The translations under genes and the position numbers were made by a program. The notes under the pieces were generated by a model. That model saw only the letters and a list, made by a program, of their open reading frames with translations, did no database searches and had not been told where the DNA came from. From positions 1 to 54,940 of the IMG/VR virus record IMGVR_UViG_3300006923_000028: DNA of 54,940 nucleotides; one strand, given 5' to 3'. This DNA is from a virus. Below are positions 25,456 through 33,664 of this stretch, in pieces (the first letter of the stretch is position 1; each line of letters starts with the position of its first letter).

Positions 25456-26328
25456 TTAGCCCCCACCCCCGCCCCGGTCGGGTCGCCTAGCTGGGAGAGC
25501 AGCTTCAGCTCGCTCCCGCCCACTAGCAAAGCCAGGGTTCTGTACAGCGATATGCTCTCTTGCTCTTTCGAAAGTATAGGAGATCTCGTTCTCAAGGGCT
25601 TGACGCTGTACGGCGCTAAGGTCACCAGACTGAAGCCTCGTAGCTCCAAGTAAAGCATTAAGCCTTTCATCGTCCGCGATGTTGGTGTGTCCACTCCTGT
25701 TAGTTGATGTCCTATATGAATGTTTAGGATCACGAGAGTTTCTGTAACCTTCAAAGATGTGCATGTCCCGGGCTACATACTGATAGGTGTTTTCAGTTAA
25801 AAGGTCATCAATAGAGGTGACCATACCATCGTTCGTTAGCGTTACTCCAAAGATTGTCAATGTCCCCCAAGTTGGAAAGGGAACCCTTCTCGAAGCGTTT
25901 TCCTCAGGAGTGATCCTGGCAGGAAGCTCCGCACTATAAACAAGATGAATATTAAACGGTGGAATTTGATCAGGGAAATTATGACCATCCCAATAACCAG
26001 TGTCATAGGAATATTCATAAATCCATGTATCTAGTAACTTTCTAAGTGGATGCTCGTCAATAACGGCAAAGATCAAAGAGCCAGCAATCGTTCTAGTACC
26101 TCTCGTATGTCCTCGGACATTACGATACCCGATAGCCCGAACTGGGCTAACATCTCTATAGATAGAAACTGAAAGGGTTTGTAGGTCTTTGATCCTTACG
26201 AGACCAGGGTGTCTAGCACCCCCGTCTCGATCATAGGCACCCTTAAAAAACATATAAGGGATGGTTGCGTAGGCTTTGACGTCTGCCCCACTGAAGCTCA
26301 GTCCAGCGATACTGGCTGATTGGCTCAT
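25456..26328 (-). CDS. tail tube-like protein, copy 2
   Basis: The 290-residue protein shares with copy 1 the blocks AIGYRNVRGHTRGTRTIAGS, LIFAVIDEHPL, FPDQIPPFNIHLVY and SIDDLLTENTYQYVARDM. The last 75 residues are an extra Arg/Asp/Gly-rich tail (ARRPDRGGGGG at the very end), unlike copy 1. It lies between copies 1 and 3, 21 bases after copy 1. The tail extension may be a special adaptor at the end of the tube or simply a decoration. The function within the tail is inferred. Confidence 0.7.
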   Translation of the reverse strand: MSQSASIAGLSFSGADVKAYATIPYMFFKGAYDRDGGARHPGLVRIKDLQTLSVSIYRDVSPVRAIGYRNVRGHTRGTRTIAGSLIFAVIDEHPLRKLLDTWIYEYSYDTGYWDGHNFPDQIPPFNIHLVYSAELPARITPEENASRRVPFPTWGTLTIFGVTLTNDGMVTSIDDLLTENTYQYVARDMHIFEGYRNSRDPKHSYRTSTNRSGHTNIADDERLNALLGATRLQSGDLSAVQRQALENEISYTFERAREHIAVQNPGFASGRERAEAALPARRPDRGGGGG

Positions 26329-26349
26329 AGGAGAGAGTTCCTTTTGCTA

Positions 26350-27042
26350 TTAGTTTGCGTTAGTAGCGCCCTGACCCTCTTCATTTGCTTCTAACTCAAT
26401 CCAAGGTACGAGTTCACGTGCGATGAAGGTGTACTGGAACTCAGAGACTAGGTCGTCAATGGAGATTCCATAACCTTCGTTTACAAGCTCAACTCCAATC
26501 ACAGCCATGCTAACTACCGCACCATATTCGTTAGAAGCGGTGAGGGTAATGTCGAATGGAGGGATCTGGTCTGGGTACCAAGGGGTAGTCAGAATCTGAT
26601 CGTTGAAGCTGTTACCGTCTGGCAAAATGTCGTTACTACCGATAGAGGTTGGATTTCCTACCTGACTAATGTCGGTGATTGGCCTGTCCCCGGTAAACAT
26701 AATGGAAGGACGAATTTCTTCTTCATCTGCCCAGAACTTATTTGCATTTTCATCTTTAGAGAAAATAGGCTGAGTCGCAGAGCTAGGGTTAACTGGCCCT
26801 ACTAGAGGATGCTTATTAAACATCGCAAAGACTAGTGTCCCAGCAATGCCTCTCTTCCCTCTAGAGAATGCTCGTGGGTTTGCATAACCCATTGTGTAGA
26901 TAGGAGCCTTCTCACGCTGAACAGCATAAGAGAAGGCCTGTAGCGGTACAGCTACTGTGCTATTAAAAACAGCCTTAATATCGATTCCAGTGAACGAGTT
27001 ATACGCGTTCGCTCGACTTTGCTGTCCTGCTGGAAGTGCCAT
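26350..27042 (-). CDS. tail tube protein, copy 1 (probable main tube subunit)
   Basis: The 230-residue product is the size of myovirus tube proteins and is encoded right after the sheath, the conserved sheath-tube order. Visible blocks are YTMGYANPRAFSRGKRGIAG, TLVFAMFNKHPL, YPDQIPPFDITLTAS and VELVNEGYGISIDDLVSEFQ. The last is the typical closing beta strand pattern followed by YTFIAREL. A hairpin at 27068-27097 separates it from the sheath gene. Tube subunits stack in hexameric rings inside the sheath and conduct DNA. Confidence 0.75.
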   Translation of the reverse strand: MALPAGQQSRANAYNSFTGIDIKAVFNSTVAVPLQAFSYAVQREKAPIYTMGYANPRAFSRGKRGIAGTLVFAMFNKHPLVGPVNPSSATQPIFSKDENANKFWADEEEIRPSIMFTGDRPITDISQVGNPTSIGSNDILPDGNSFNDQILTTPWYPDQIPPFDITLTASNEYGAVVSMAVIGVELVNEGYGISIDDLVSEFQYTFIARELVPWIELEANEEGQGATNAN

Positions 27043-27067
27043 GTTTTACTTATCCTCCCTGGATAGT

Positions 27068-27097
27068 TTGGTGGGGCCATATTTCAGACCCCACCAA
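27068..27097 (-). promoter_or_regulatory. stable hairpin between sheath and tube genes
   Basis: On the minus strand TTGGTGGGGTC pairs with GGCCCCACCAA around an 8-base loop: 11 pairs, one of them G-U. No T-run follows, so it is not a classic intrinsic terminator. It may protect or cut the transcript between sheath and tube and so set their ratio. The gene order, sheath before tube in the transcript, makes such a control plausible. Confidence 0.55.
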
Positions 27098-27107
27098 GTC
27101 TGTTGTC

Positions 27108-28952
27108 TTACTCTGCAGCAAGGGTAATTGTGAGTGGGATGAACCTTACTTCGAAACTAGGTACGAGTAGAAGATCAATCACTAGCTGCCCAAGGACTCT
27201 CTGCTGTGGAGTAGAAGAAACCTTAAGGTCGAATCTCCTTAGAGACCCATCAGAAACTCTTGACTGAAGAGCAGTCTCGAGGATCGTCTTAAGAGCCTGC
27301 TGCTGTGCAGGACTGTTAGGTTCACCTAGGAATGGATCAGCTTCATCACGTACTGTGTTCACAATGCTCTTAACGATCCTAACCGTAGACAGTCGCGTAT
27401 AGTTACTCGTTGGACGAGCAGCTGTTGGAGCGTCAGTAACAACAACACCCTTAGGCTTGTTGGTTAGAGAAACGATCCTGACTCCAGCCATGTCGTCCAG
27501 CTTTCGCGCCTTGAGGTCTCTAATGAGACGAAGGTTCTTAACTGCCTTGTTGGTTGGTGCTGACTGAGGAGCCAAGCTGGCAATGAAGCCACCATAGGAA
27601 GCCTCGATTCCTGAAATGTAACCGCTCGACTGGTAGTTGTTAGTGTGGATTGCGATTGCACCGCAAACGCTAATGTACTTACCAATGTCAACAACGTTAT
27701 CTTCTGCGTCAGTCAGTTCGGCTCCGTCGAGGAAGCCGTCATCTGTAGCGATAAATCCACCGCCGGTGACTCCTGCTCTCCAATCGTCTTGCCCAGCAAG
27801 GAACTTATTACCTAGCATACCATTACCATTCGCTGAAGGTCCAGCAATGTACCGAACTTGTGTGATTGGGTTAGTCGTATAGGTAGGAAGCTTACCGACC
27901 CAACTAGCTAGCGCAGCCAGACTAAAGCCGGTTGGAGCTAGGAAGCTAATCACGCCGACAACGAACTGCCACTTGTCTGTTGCGTTGTGGCAGAAGTTGG
28001 CTAGCTGGTAGGCAAAGTTAACTTCATGGAAGTCGCTTGCAGTAAGAGTTACGCCATCTGCGTCAGCAGAAGGTCCAGCACTACCAACATGTGGAACGAT
28101 CTCAGCAACACCGTCGCCGTCCATGTCCCACCAGAAGTAGTTAACCCCGGCGACCTCCTGAACGAATACCTTTCCAAGTACATCCTGTGCACTATCTTCG
28201 GTTGGATAGTCACTAAGACCACCAAGGGCACGTGTGACAATTTCTCCAGCCGCTAGGTCTGCGACGTTTAGATCGTCAATGAATACACACATTGGAACGA
28301 CAATGTCAAAATCAGCAAAGTCTAGAAGCTCAAATGCATTGTAAAGATTCTCATACATGACAGTCTTAATGCAGCTAATACCATCCGTACCTGCGACGTA
28401 GGTGGCGCTTCCGCCTGGAACATCTTCCATTGCGACAGGAGCAGAGACCGTACCAATGTCAATTCCACCTGCGGTGAAGCCAACACTAGCAAGAGTAACT
28501 GTTACGCCAGTGGAGAATGGTGCAAGGACACCGACTGAGTCATGGACCCAATCCCCAAGAGTGCTATCGAACACTGCAAGACGTCCAGTAGACGCTTCGT
28601 ACCAAATTAGATATTGTGCACCAGCTCCGTCGTCAAAAGAATCAGTAACAACTGACCAGCCTCCGACACCACCGATACCTGTTAGTGAAGCTGATGTTCC
28701 GCCAACTCTTAGAGCCACAATGTTTCTTGCACCCTGGGCCTTGGCCTCATGAATTCCTCGAAGAAGAGTTCCTGCAACACCAAAAGTCCCCCTGGCACTA
28801 GATGTAGTAGTGACTGGAATTGGCTGGAGTGACGGCCCCTTTTCTGCTGTTCCAATAATTAGGACTCGTGGTGACGGGTCCTGACTATCGATAACCAGCG
28901 GGGTGTCAATCAGCGCAGGCTGTACGCCTGGTAGAAAATTGTAAAAAGCCAT
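27108..28952 (-). CDS. tail sheath protein
   Basis: The 614-residue product starts MAFYNFLPGVQPALIDTPLV, the typical sheath opening, followed by SPRVLIIGTAEKGPSLQPIP and the R-V-G-G segment AKAQGARNIVALRVGG. The C-terminal domain has the conserved sheath pattern: VNTVRDEADPFLGEPNSP, ALQSRVSDGSLRRFDLKVS, then LVPSFEVRFIPLTITL. A middle insertion (residues about 100-400) is probably the surface-exposed variable region. The sheath contracts during infection. It lies directly upstream of the tube gene in the transcript. Confidence 0.9.
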   Translation of the reverse strand: MAFYNFLPGVQPALIDTPLVIDSQDPSPRVLIIGTAEKGPSLQPIPVTTTSSARGTFGVAGTLLRGIHEAKAQGARNIVALRVGGTSASLTGIGGVGGWSVVTDSFDDGAGAQYLIWYEASTGRLAVFDSTLGDWVHDSVGVLAPFSTGVTVTLASVGFTAGGIDIGTVSAPVAMEDVPGGSATYVAGTDGISCIKTVMYENLYNAFELLDFADFDIVVPMCVFIDDLNVADLAAGEIVTRALGGLSDYPTEDSAQDVLGKVFVQEVAGVNYFWWDMDGDGVAEIVPHVGSAGPSADADGVTLTASDFHEVNFAYQLANFCHNATDKWQFVVGVISFLAPTGFSLAALASWVGKLPTYTTNPITQVRYIAGPSANGNGMLGNKFLAGQDDWRAGVTGGGFIATDDGFLDGAELTDAEDNVVDIGKYISVCGAIAIHTNNYQSSGYISGIEASYGGFIASLAPQSAPTNKAVKNLRLIRDLKARKLDDMAGVRIVSLTNKPKGVVVTDAPTAARPTSNYTRLSTVRIVKSIVNTVRDEADPFLGEPNSPAQQQALKTILETALQSRVSDGSLRRFDLKVSSTPQQRVLGQLVIDLLLVPSFEVRFIPLTITLAAE

Positions 28953-28973
28953 ATCCCGTTAGATCCTCCCTAG

Positions 28974-29711
28974 TTAACCCACACCCACGGCTATGTTGAC
29001 CAAAAGGTCACGAAGTGTGGAGGCACTGATCTCAAAAGTTCGATCAGTTCTTACATAATAATGCATGGACCTACTCTTTAGCAAGTTGCCACTGGTTCGC
29101 GTATCTTCCCAATACTTGTCAGCCAGTCGCTGCTTAAAGACAATTTCCTCGACACCCATATATTTATAATACCAGTGTCGTGCATCCATAAATTCTTCAA
29201 ACCATAAAGCTCTTGCATCAACAGCTTTGTTGGTTTTTGCCCAGCATGTAAATTCTACCACGTTATCAAACTTCTGTCCCATCACCATAATGCTTTGGAG
29301 AGGTCTAGTGGCATCCTTTGTAACATACCTAATGCGCGGACGCCATTCTCTAACGACCGAGTCATCATTTCCAAGAATATCAGGTAAACGTCCGGAATGC
29401 GCGCCTGGTCTTCTTTCAAGTACTTTAAATGTGATTACCTCATTTTTAAAGTCTGTAGGTGGCCCCTCTTCAACGAAACTAACTCTTTCGGCCTCAACCG
29501 TATTACAGCGGTCTTGAAAGTCAGTTAGTGTTGTATTGACAAGCTCAAAGAACCCACGCAAGTCTCTTGCGGGATATCTTTTCATCTGATTCCGTAGATT
29601 GACAGGAATAGGCCATTCACTATCAATCGTTACAGATTCCATAATCTGAACACTAGTGTGATTAGCCCATGCCAAGGTCTCTGGAGAAATGTCTCTTAGT
29701 TCGTCGGCCAT
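28974..29711 (-). CDS. tail terminator or tail completion protein candidate
   Basis: The 245-residue protein overlaps the previous gene in TAATG and precedes the sheath gene, where tail terminator or completion proteins commonly lie. It contains a RIRYVTKDATRPLQSIMVMG segment, then FDNVVEFTCWAKTNKAVDAR, a pattern seen in phage proteins that cap the tail or join it to the head. The remainder is helical (WFEEFMDARHWYYKYMG). No enzyme motif is visible. Confidence 0.6.
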   Translation of the reverse strand: MADELRDISPETLAWANHTSVQIMESVTIDSEWPIPVNLRNQMKRYPARDLRGFFELVNTTLTDFQDRCNTVEAERVSFVEEGPPTDFKNEVITFKVLERRPGAHSGRLPDILGNDDSVVREWRPRIRYVTKDATRPLQSIMVMGQKFDNVVEFTCWAKTNKAVDARALWFEEFMDARHWYYKYMGVEEIVFKQRLADKYWEDTRTSGNLLKSRSMHYYVRTDRTFEISASTLRDLLVNIAVGVG

Positions 29712-30277
29712 TACTTCATGTATCCGTCTTCATCAAGCTGGATAGCATCCTTTTGAGAGACAAAGACGGAGTAATACTCGATACGCCCTATGTCGCTTCG
29801 GTGCTCAACAACAGCCTGTGGCTTATGTATCTTCCATCTACGATATGGCTTAACTGGAGCACCCTCAATATCATGAACCATTTCAACGATACGATCATAG
29901 TGCTTGGGAAACGCAGTGTACTCCATATAATACACAACGGTGTCAATATTAATGACTCCGCCTGGAAGATGCTGGTTCTTAAGTACCAGTTTTTTCATGT
30001 TGGACCCAATGTCCACTTTTCGAACCCAGGCCCAATCCTCATCCCAAAGATAGCCTTCACCCTTACAAGTGGGGCACCGAGTGGTTGCTTCGTTAGTTAG
30101 GGAATCTACACACTCACAGGGGATAAGTTTGTTGTCACTAGTCCATCTCATTTTACGAAATAGAATCCTATGAGCTTTGGGAACTTCGTAGTCGTTCCCA
30201 AAGAACATATCATTGAGTTCTTTTCTAAGGTCAGCTTCAATCGAGCCACTTCCCGTATATGGGTTATAAAGAGACAC
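29711..30277 (-). CDS. neck / head-tail connector protein with zinc-ribbon-like motif
   Basis: The 188-residue protein has CEC at about residues 54-56 and RCPTCKGEGYLWDED at about 68-82, four Cys placed like a zinc ribbon. A metal-bound knuckle with this CxxCxGxG look occurs in several phage neck proteins. The rest alternates beta strands with DIDTVVYYMEYTAFPKHYDR-like patterns of the connector fold. It lies between a 353-residue connector candidate and the tail terminator candidate, so it likely joins head and tail. Confidence 0.6.
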   Translation of the reverse strand: MSLYNPYTGSGSIEADLRKELNDMFFGNDYEVPKAHRILFRKMRWTSDNKLIPCECVDSLTNEATTRCPTCKGEGYLWDEDWAWVRKVDIGSNMKKLVLKNQHLPGGVINIDTVVYYMEYTAFPKHYDRIVEMVHDIEGAPVKPYRRWKIHKPQAVVEHRSDIGRIEYYSVFVSQKDAIQLDEDGYMK

Positions 30278-30282
30278 GATAA

Positions 30283-31344
30283 TCAGTACCCGCTACCAGA
30301 GCCCCACTTGCTTGGGAACGGATCTCTACGATCAGTTCCTGACTTGCCCTTGGTTCTCCGACCCTTGTAGGTCTTGGTTTTTCGGCTACCCCTGTTCTTA
30401 TAAACATAAACGTTTCCGCCACCACGCTCTCCAGCAACAAATCCCCTACCAAACTCTGGGTAGTCGGGATGGTTGAGTCCCTTAATCGTTGTACTCAGAG
30501 GCAGTGAAGAACCGGGACTAATGTTGCCGCCAGCCTGAAGGATGGGTGTAAGTTCATCAAGACAATCTTGAAGGTCATCAATCTTTGCACCCCAGCTTAG
30601 ATCATACTCTACAGTCAAGTCAGCAAGCTGCTTCTTCTTGACCATATTGCTGACAAGGTTAGTCATAACAAGTCGACTCGCCATACAGGTTACCCACCTA
30701 CGCTTAACCCATTCATAGTATTCACTATTGGGTCGGGTTGTTACAAAGCTCAACACATCAGCATCAAGTGACGCCTGGTAGATTGCAAGAAGGATAGAGC
30801 TTTCATCTACGCCTCTCAAATACCCACCAACCTCTGCCATTACTAGGGAGGTCGACGTATAGACTGGAGTGAACTCTGTCCAGAACCTAATCTCGACATC
30901 ACTTCCAAGAGTGGTAGCGTCTTCATCAACGATGGATGAGTCCAGGGTGATGAGAACACAACTGTTGAGATTGAGGGTTGCTGACTCAATACGAGATCTT
31001 GTTAGAACGTCAAATGTAAAATCAACAGTAGTAACTACACTATCCTGAGTGAAGGTCCATCTATCTGTCCAAGTGCCAATAGTAGTGTCTGCAAGAATGG
31101 GGAAAATATATGAGTAAAGCCCGATGGACTCCCTTACCAGAAGATTAGTTCCCTGCTGTCCGGCGTCTCCTAGGCTTGTAGTAGATGCATTTAATACATC
31201 AGCAAGAGTATCGTCTGAAGTGTCAACAGAAGGCGCAAAGATATCTACTACCGGTCCAACAGCTGGATCGAATAGGTTGTCTTCTGCATCCCTAAGCTCA
31301 ACAATGAGCTTGAAGACTGAGTTGTCTTGATATGTAATGCGCAT
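30283..31344 (-). CDS. neck/head completion protein with N-terminal Ig-like domain
   Basis: The 353-residue product has an Ig-like N-terminal domain of about 120 residues (SVFKLIVELRDAEDNLFDP ... LYSYIFPILADTTIGTWTDR). A helical middle part follows, and residues 310-353 form a strongly basic, Gly/Lys/Arg-rich tail (SRKTKTYKGRRTKGKSGTD). The basic tail could bind DNA or the portal neck. A good AAGGGA ribosome site precedes the ATG. The domain mix suggests a head completion or neck decoration protein. No enzyme is seen. Confidence 0.5.
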   Translation of the reverse strand: MRITYQDNSVFKLIVELRDAEDNLFDPAVGPVVDIFAPSVDTSDDTLADVLNASTTSLGDAGQQGTNLLVRESIGLYSYIFPILADTTIGTWTDRWTFTQDSVVTTVDFTFDVLTRSRIESATLNLNSCVLITLDSSIVDEDATTLGSDVEIRFWTEFTPVYTSTSLVMAEVGGYLRGVDESSILLAIYQASLDADVLSFVTTRPNSEYYEWVKRRWVTCMASRLVMTNLVSNMVKKKQLADLTVEYDLSWGAKIDDLQDCLDELTPILQAGGNISPGSSLPLSTTIKGLNHPDYPEFGRGFVAGERGGGNVYVYKNRGSRKTKTYKGRRTKGKSGTDRRDPFPSKWGSGSGY

Positions 31345-31353
31345 TCAGATCCC

Positions 31354-31425
31354 TTAAGGTGCTGGGGTAAAGGTCATTTGTAGGTCAGAAAAGATCGCCT
31401 CGTACTCTGCAGCAACGCGAATCAT
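31354..31425 (-). CDS. possible tiny coupled ORF, 23 residues
   Basis: An ATG frame reads MIRVAAEYEAIFSDLQMTF and ends 9 bases before the next gene. It overlaps the stop of a 9-codon frame upstream in ATGA. Together they could be one ~32-residue peptide broken by a single-base slip, or a chain of coupling peptides. No independent ribosome site is seen. It may be chance sequence in the gap. Confidence 0.3.
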   Translation of the reverse strand: MIRVAAEYEAIFSDLQMTFTPAP

Positions 31426-31451
31426 GTCGCGCTTCGGCTAGCTGTAGACAT
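31422..31451 (-). CDS. possible 9-codon coupling peptide
   Basis: ATG lies in TAATG at the stop of the 129-residue gene. The frame reads MSTASRSAT and ends in TGA, which overlaps the next ATG. Alone it is too short for a known function. Its value is as evidence that the gap 31345-31450 was once, or still is, translated. Confidence 0.25.
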   Translation of the reverse strand: MSTASRSAT

Positions 31452-31840
31452 TAGACTGTATCCGTGACGACTGGGAGATCACTTAAGTCGACAATGCCTC
31501 CTCGCCAAGTGACGCTGGTAAAGTTAGGAGCTGCTGCTATAGCAGACCAACTTCCAACCATGTCGATTTCAGCTACCGTTCTTGATTCATTCATATTGAG
31601 AAGCTCTGTAGAAACAACTCGTCCCCTTCCATTTGGATGGAAGATAGGACTGTTGACTTCAAACCTTGGTTGTCCCAATTGGTTAGCGTTAGGGTTAACG
31701 GTACGTCCCGCCCCCCAATTAGCAAACAGACTCTTTCTGAGAAAGAAACCACTCATTGTGATTTCATCAATTCTGATTGTGTCCCCTGCTGCGTTCTTGT
31801 ATTGCCTCAAAACTGAGAAAAATGCTAGGTCTTGACCCAT
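31451..31840 (-). CDS. structural protein, 129 residues, unknown
   Basis: The product begins MGQDLAFFSVLRQYK and is beta-rich, with polar Asn/Thr/Arg segments and no membrane segment or Cys. It lies between an Ig-domain protein and the neck genes in the second late operon, so it is probably a neck, head-decoration or tail-junction component. I recognise no family. Confidence 0.5.
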   Translation of the reverse strand: MGQDLAFFSVLRQYKNAAGDTIRIDEITMSGFFLRKSLFANWGAGRTVNPNANQLGQPRFEVNSPIFHPNGRGRVVSTELLNMNESRTVAEIDMVGSWSAIAAAPNFTSVTWRGGIVDLSDLPVVTDTV

Positions 31841-31854
31841 TAGTCGATCCTCCC

Positions 31855-32922
31855 TTAGATCTGGATTGTCAGTACTCTCCCACTGACACTTAGGATTTTG
31901 GGAATATCAGACTGACCAGTAACGCCAGTATACAAGCCAAGGGCTGGCAAGATATCTATCGCCACCTGATCTGGAGTGATAGTACCCAAATTATTTGTAA
32001 AAGTAATTGTAATTGTACGTTTGCTTCGACTAATGCTAGTCGCAAGATTCACGGGGTTAGATGTACTAACCTCAAAGATCGTAGGAGCAACCGGGGTACC
32101 CACATCACCAATAACGCTTGTACTGGTAGAGCTAGGTACGGTTGTGATGTCACCACTGCCTGTGGTAAAGACCCACGAGGACGTAGTTGTCATATACTCA
32201 GGAGGGTCTACCCTTGTCGTAAAGCGATCTCCAACACGGAAATCGCTTCCTGAAAAACTTAGATATACTCCTTCATTGAGGATAACTTCATTCTGGCTCA
32301 CTGTTCCTGTTCTAATATTGAGAGGGTTGGAGGTTCTCCACCAACTAAACTTCGCTGTACCAAACTCACCAGCAAGTGTAACCTCAACAACATACTGATC
32401 TTCAGCTGTTCCAATGTAGCCACCAGTAAAGCTAGCTCCACCAGAGCCTAGATTAGTCCCAAGCTCAGTGTCTCCAACAGTACGAGAAGCAATGCCAATC
32501 CTAACGGTATCAGAAGAGTTTTCATCTCCTGCAACGTAGACCCTAAACTGAACCCCAGGCGCCATTATCTTGGTTGGGGTAAAGGTTAGTTTAGTCTTAA
32601 AGGCACTAGCATCAGGATCATAGGTGGGGCTTGAGGTGGAAACACCCAAAGCTGTGAGCTTCTCGTAGGTGAATGTCCCTTCAAGGATTCCCTTATAGCC
32701 TGGAGTATCTAGATAGAAGTCAGGAGTTGGGGTAAGGGGTCGATCATATAAAATCAAATCAGGGCCAGTCCAACGATCACTATCATTAGCCTCAACCAAA
32801 AAAGCTCTAGCCACTGAAGCTGGATCAATCTCTTTATCAAAGATTACCCAAATAGGCGAACCAAGAACCACTCCTGTTTGGAGGTTGGCCGGGTTTACGC
32901 TTTCAATAGTTGGAGCTGCCAT
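31855..32922 (-). CDS. Ig-like (SbsA/Big_5-type) domain structural protein
   Basis: The 355-residue product opens with IESVNPANLQTGVVLGSPIW and VIFDKEIDPASV, the pattern of Big_5/SbsA Ig-like domains found on bacterial surface and phage decoration proteins. A second strand-rich region (residues about 90-250) has LTFTPTKIMAPGVQFRVYV, and the last 90 residues form another Ig-like repeat (KRTITITFTNNLGTITPDQV). Such modules usually decorate the capsid or neck and bind weakly to cell or particle surfaces. It follows the small coiled-coil gene at the head of this operon. Confidence 0.65.
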   Translation of the reverse strand: MAAPTIESVNPANLQTGVVLGSPIWVIFDKEIDPASVARAFLVEANDSDRWTGPDLILYDRPLTPTPDFYLDTPGYKGILEGTFTYEKLTALGVSTSSPTYDPDASAFKTKLTFTPTKIMAPGVQFRVYVAGDENSSDTVRIGIASRTVGDTELGTNLGSGGASFTGGYIGTAEDQYVVEVTLAGEFGTAKFSWWRTSNPLNIRTGTVSQNEVILNEGVYLSFSGSDFRVGDRFTTRVDPPEYMTTTSSWVFTTGSGDITTVPSSTSTSVIGDVGTPVAPTIFEVSTSNPVNLATSISRSKRTITITFTNNLGTITPDQVAIDILPALGLYTGVTGQSDIPKILSVSGRVLTIQI

Positions 32923-32925
32923 GTC

Positions 32926-33306
32926 TTAGATCCTTCCGGTAAAGAGGAACACTAGGCGTTCCCATAGAGTCATTTGATGATACTTGGCAACCTTATCTTC
33001 AAGGGAACGAATCTCTTGATCCTTGGCGTCAAGCGCAGCTTCGAGACTATCTCTATAAGCATAGATGACTTTCATCTCTTCAAGCTGATCGTCGGAGGGA
33101 AGACCTTTCTGTAATGCTACAGTAACTTCTTCTTCCTCTTCAGTAATAGAAAAGAACTGAGCTTCCTTCTCGGACTTGGCTAGTTCTTTCTTCATAGCAA
33201 TCATAAGCTGCTGGTGTTTCGCCTCTTCAAGACGCTTCTTAGACTCTGGGTTACTTACCCAGTCATTAAGCTTACCTAGATCGAGGGCTTTTCTTTGTCC
33301 TGACAT
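32926..33306 (-). CDS. small coiled-coil protein, 126 residues, first gene of the neck/tail operon
   Basis: Most of the product is highly charged and helical (KRLEEAKHQQLMIAMKKELA; DQEIRSLEDKVAKYHQ), likely a coiled coil. The last 13 residues are hydrophobic (LWERLVFLFTGRI) and could bind a membrane or a partner. The promoter at 33360-33368 lies about 54 bases upstream. I find no recognisable family, and a structural or assembly role is only an inference from position. Confidence 0.55.
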   Translation of the reverse strand: MSGQRKALDLGKLNDWVSNPESKKRLEEAKHQQLMIAMKKELAKSEKEAQFFSITEEEEEVTVALQKGLPSDDQLEEMKVIYAYRDSLEAALDAKDQEIRSLEDKVAKYHQMTLWERLVFLFTGRI

Positions 33307-33359
33307 ATTTGTGTTCCTGTGTATTACTACTCCACCCCTGATAAGGAAAGTGTTCTCTT

Positions 33360-33368
33360 AGTATACCA
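33360..33368 (-). promoter_or_regulatory. extended -10 promoter of the neck/tail operon
   Basis: On the minus strand the sequence reads TGG followed by TATACT, an extended -10 element that needs no good -35. A T-rich tract precedes it. Transcription would begin about 47 bases before the 126-residue gene's ATG. It sits just after the degraded gene and the capsid operon terminator, exactly where a new transcript is needed. Confidence 0.5.
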
Positions 33369-33376
33369 CTCAAAAC

Positions 33377-33421
33377 AAAAAAAGGCCGAGGTCACTAGTT
33401 ATGTTCTTCTAGATAATCGGC
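33377..33421 (-). terminator. weak intrinsic terminator-like element
   Basis: GCCGA pairs with TCGGC around a large loop that contains a CTAG/CTAG pairing, and the stem is followed by seven T on the minus strand. The stem is short, so efficiency is doubtful. It overlaps the last codons of the endonuclease-like remnant and may have been that gene's own terminator. Confidence 0.35.
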
Positions 33422-33590
33422 TAGTTTTCGTAAGGCTAATGGGCTTTCTGAAGCTAAGCCAATAGCTAGATTACATCCTATGCACAACAATCCTCTAACC
33501 TTTTCCGTCAGCTTTTGACTTATCCTTACGGAAACAAGAAGGACTTTTCCTCTCTTTGCATCGCGAACAGATCTTTTGCTCTAATAACAT
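33395..33590 (-). pseudogene. remnant of an endonuclease VII-like (T4 gp49-family) gene
   Basis: Two frames, offset by one base, match the two ends of the family. The first, ATG at 33590 to TAG at 33495, reads KICSRCKERK with FRKDKSKADGK, the N-terminal zinc-finger pattern of these enzymes. The second, ending at 33395, reads EKVRGLLCIGCNLAIGLAS, then SPLALRKLADYLEEHN, the typical C-terminal block. The middle, with the His-rich catalytic HNH core, is absent. This looks like a deletion plus frameshift in a former homing-type or recombination endonuclease gene inserted between the capsid operon's terminator and the next promoter. It is not expected to be active. Confidence 0.75.
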
Positions 33591-33604
33591 GCTATCTTCC
33601 ACAG

Positions 33605-33637
33605 AAAAAGGCAGAGCCTACAGATGTAGACTCTGCC
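33605..33637 (-). terminator. intrinsic terminator after the major capsid gene
   Basis: On the minus strand GGCAGAGTCTACA pairs with TGTAGGCTCTGCC (13 pairs, one G-U) around a two-base loop, and the stem runs directly into TTTTT. It lies about 28 bases after the capsid protein stop, so it should end most capsid-operon transcripts. Confidence 0.9.
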
Positions 33638-33664
33638 CAATTTCTTTAGGTCAGACTACCCGAA

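Noticed and set aside
33306-33664. Gene or small RNA in the gap after the capsid gene
   Set aside because: Only endonuclease-like fragments in two frames plus a terminator and promoter explain it; no other intact gene is seen.
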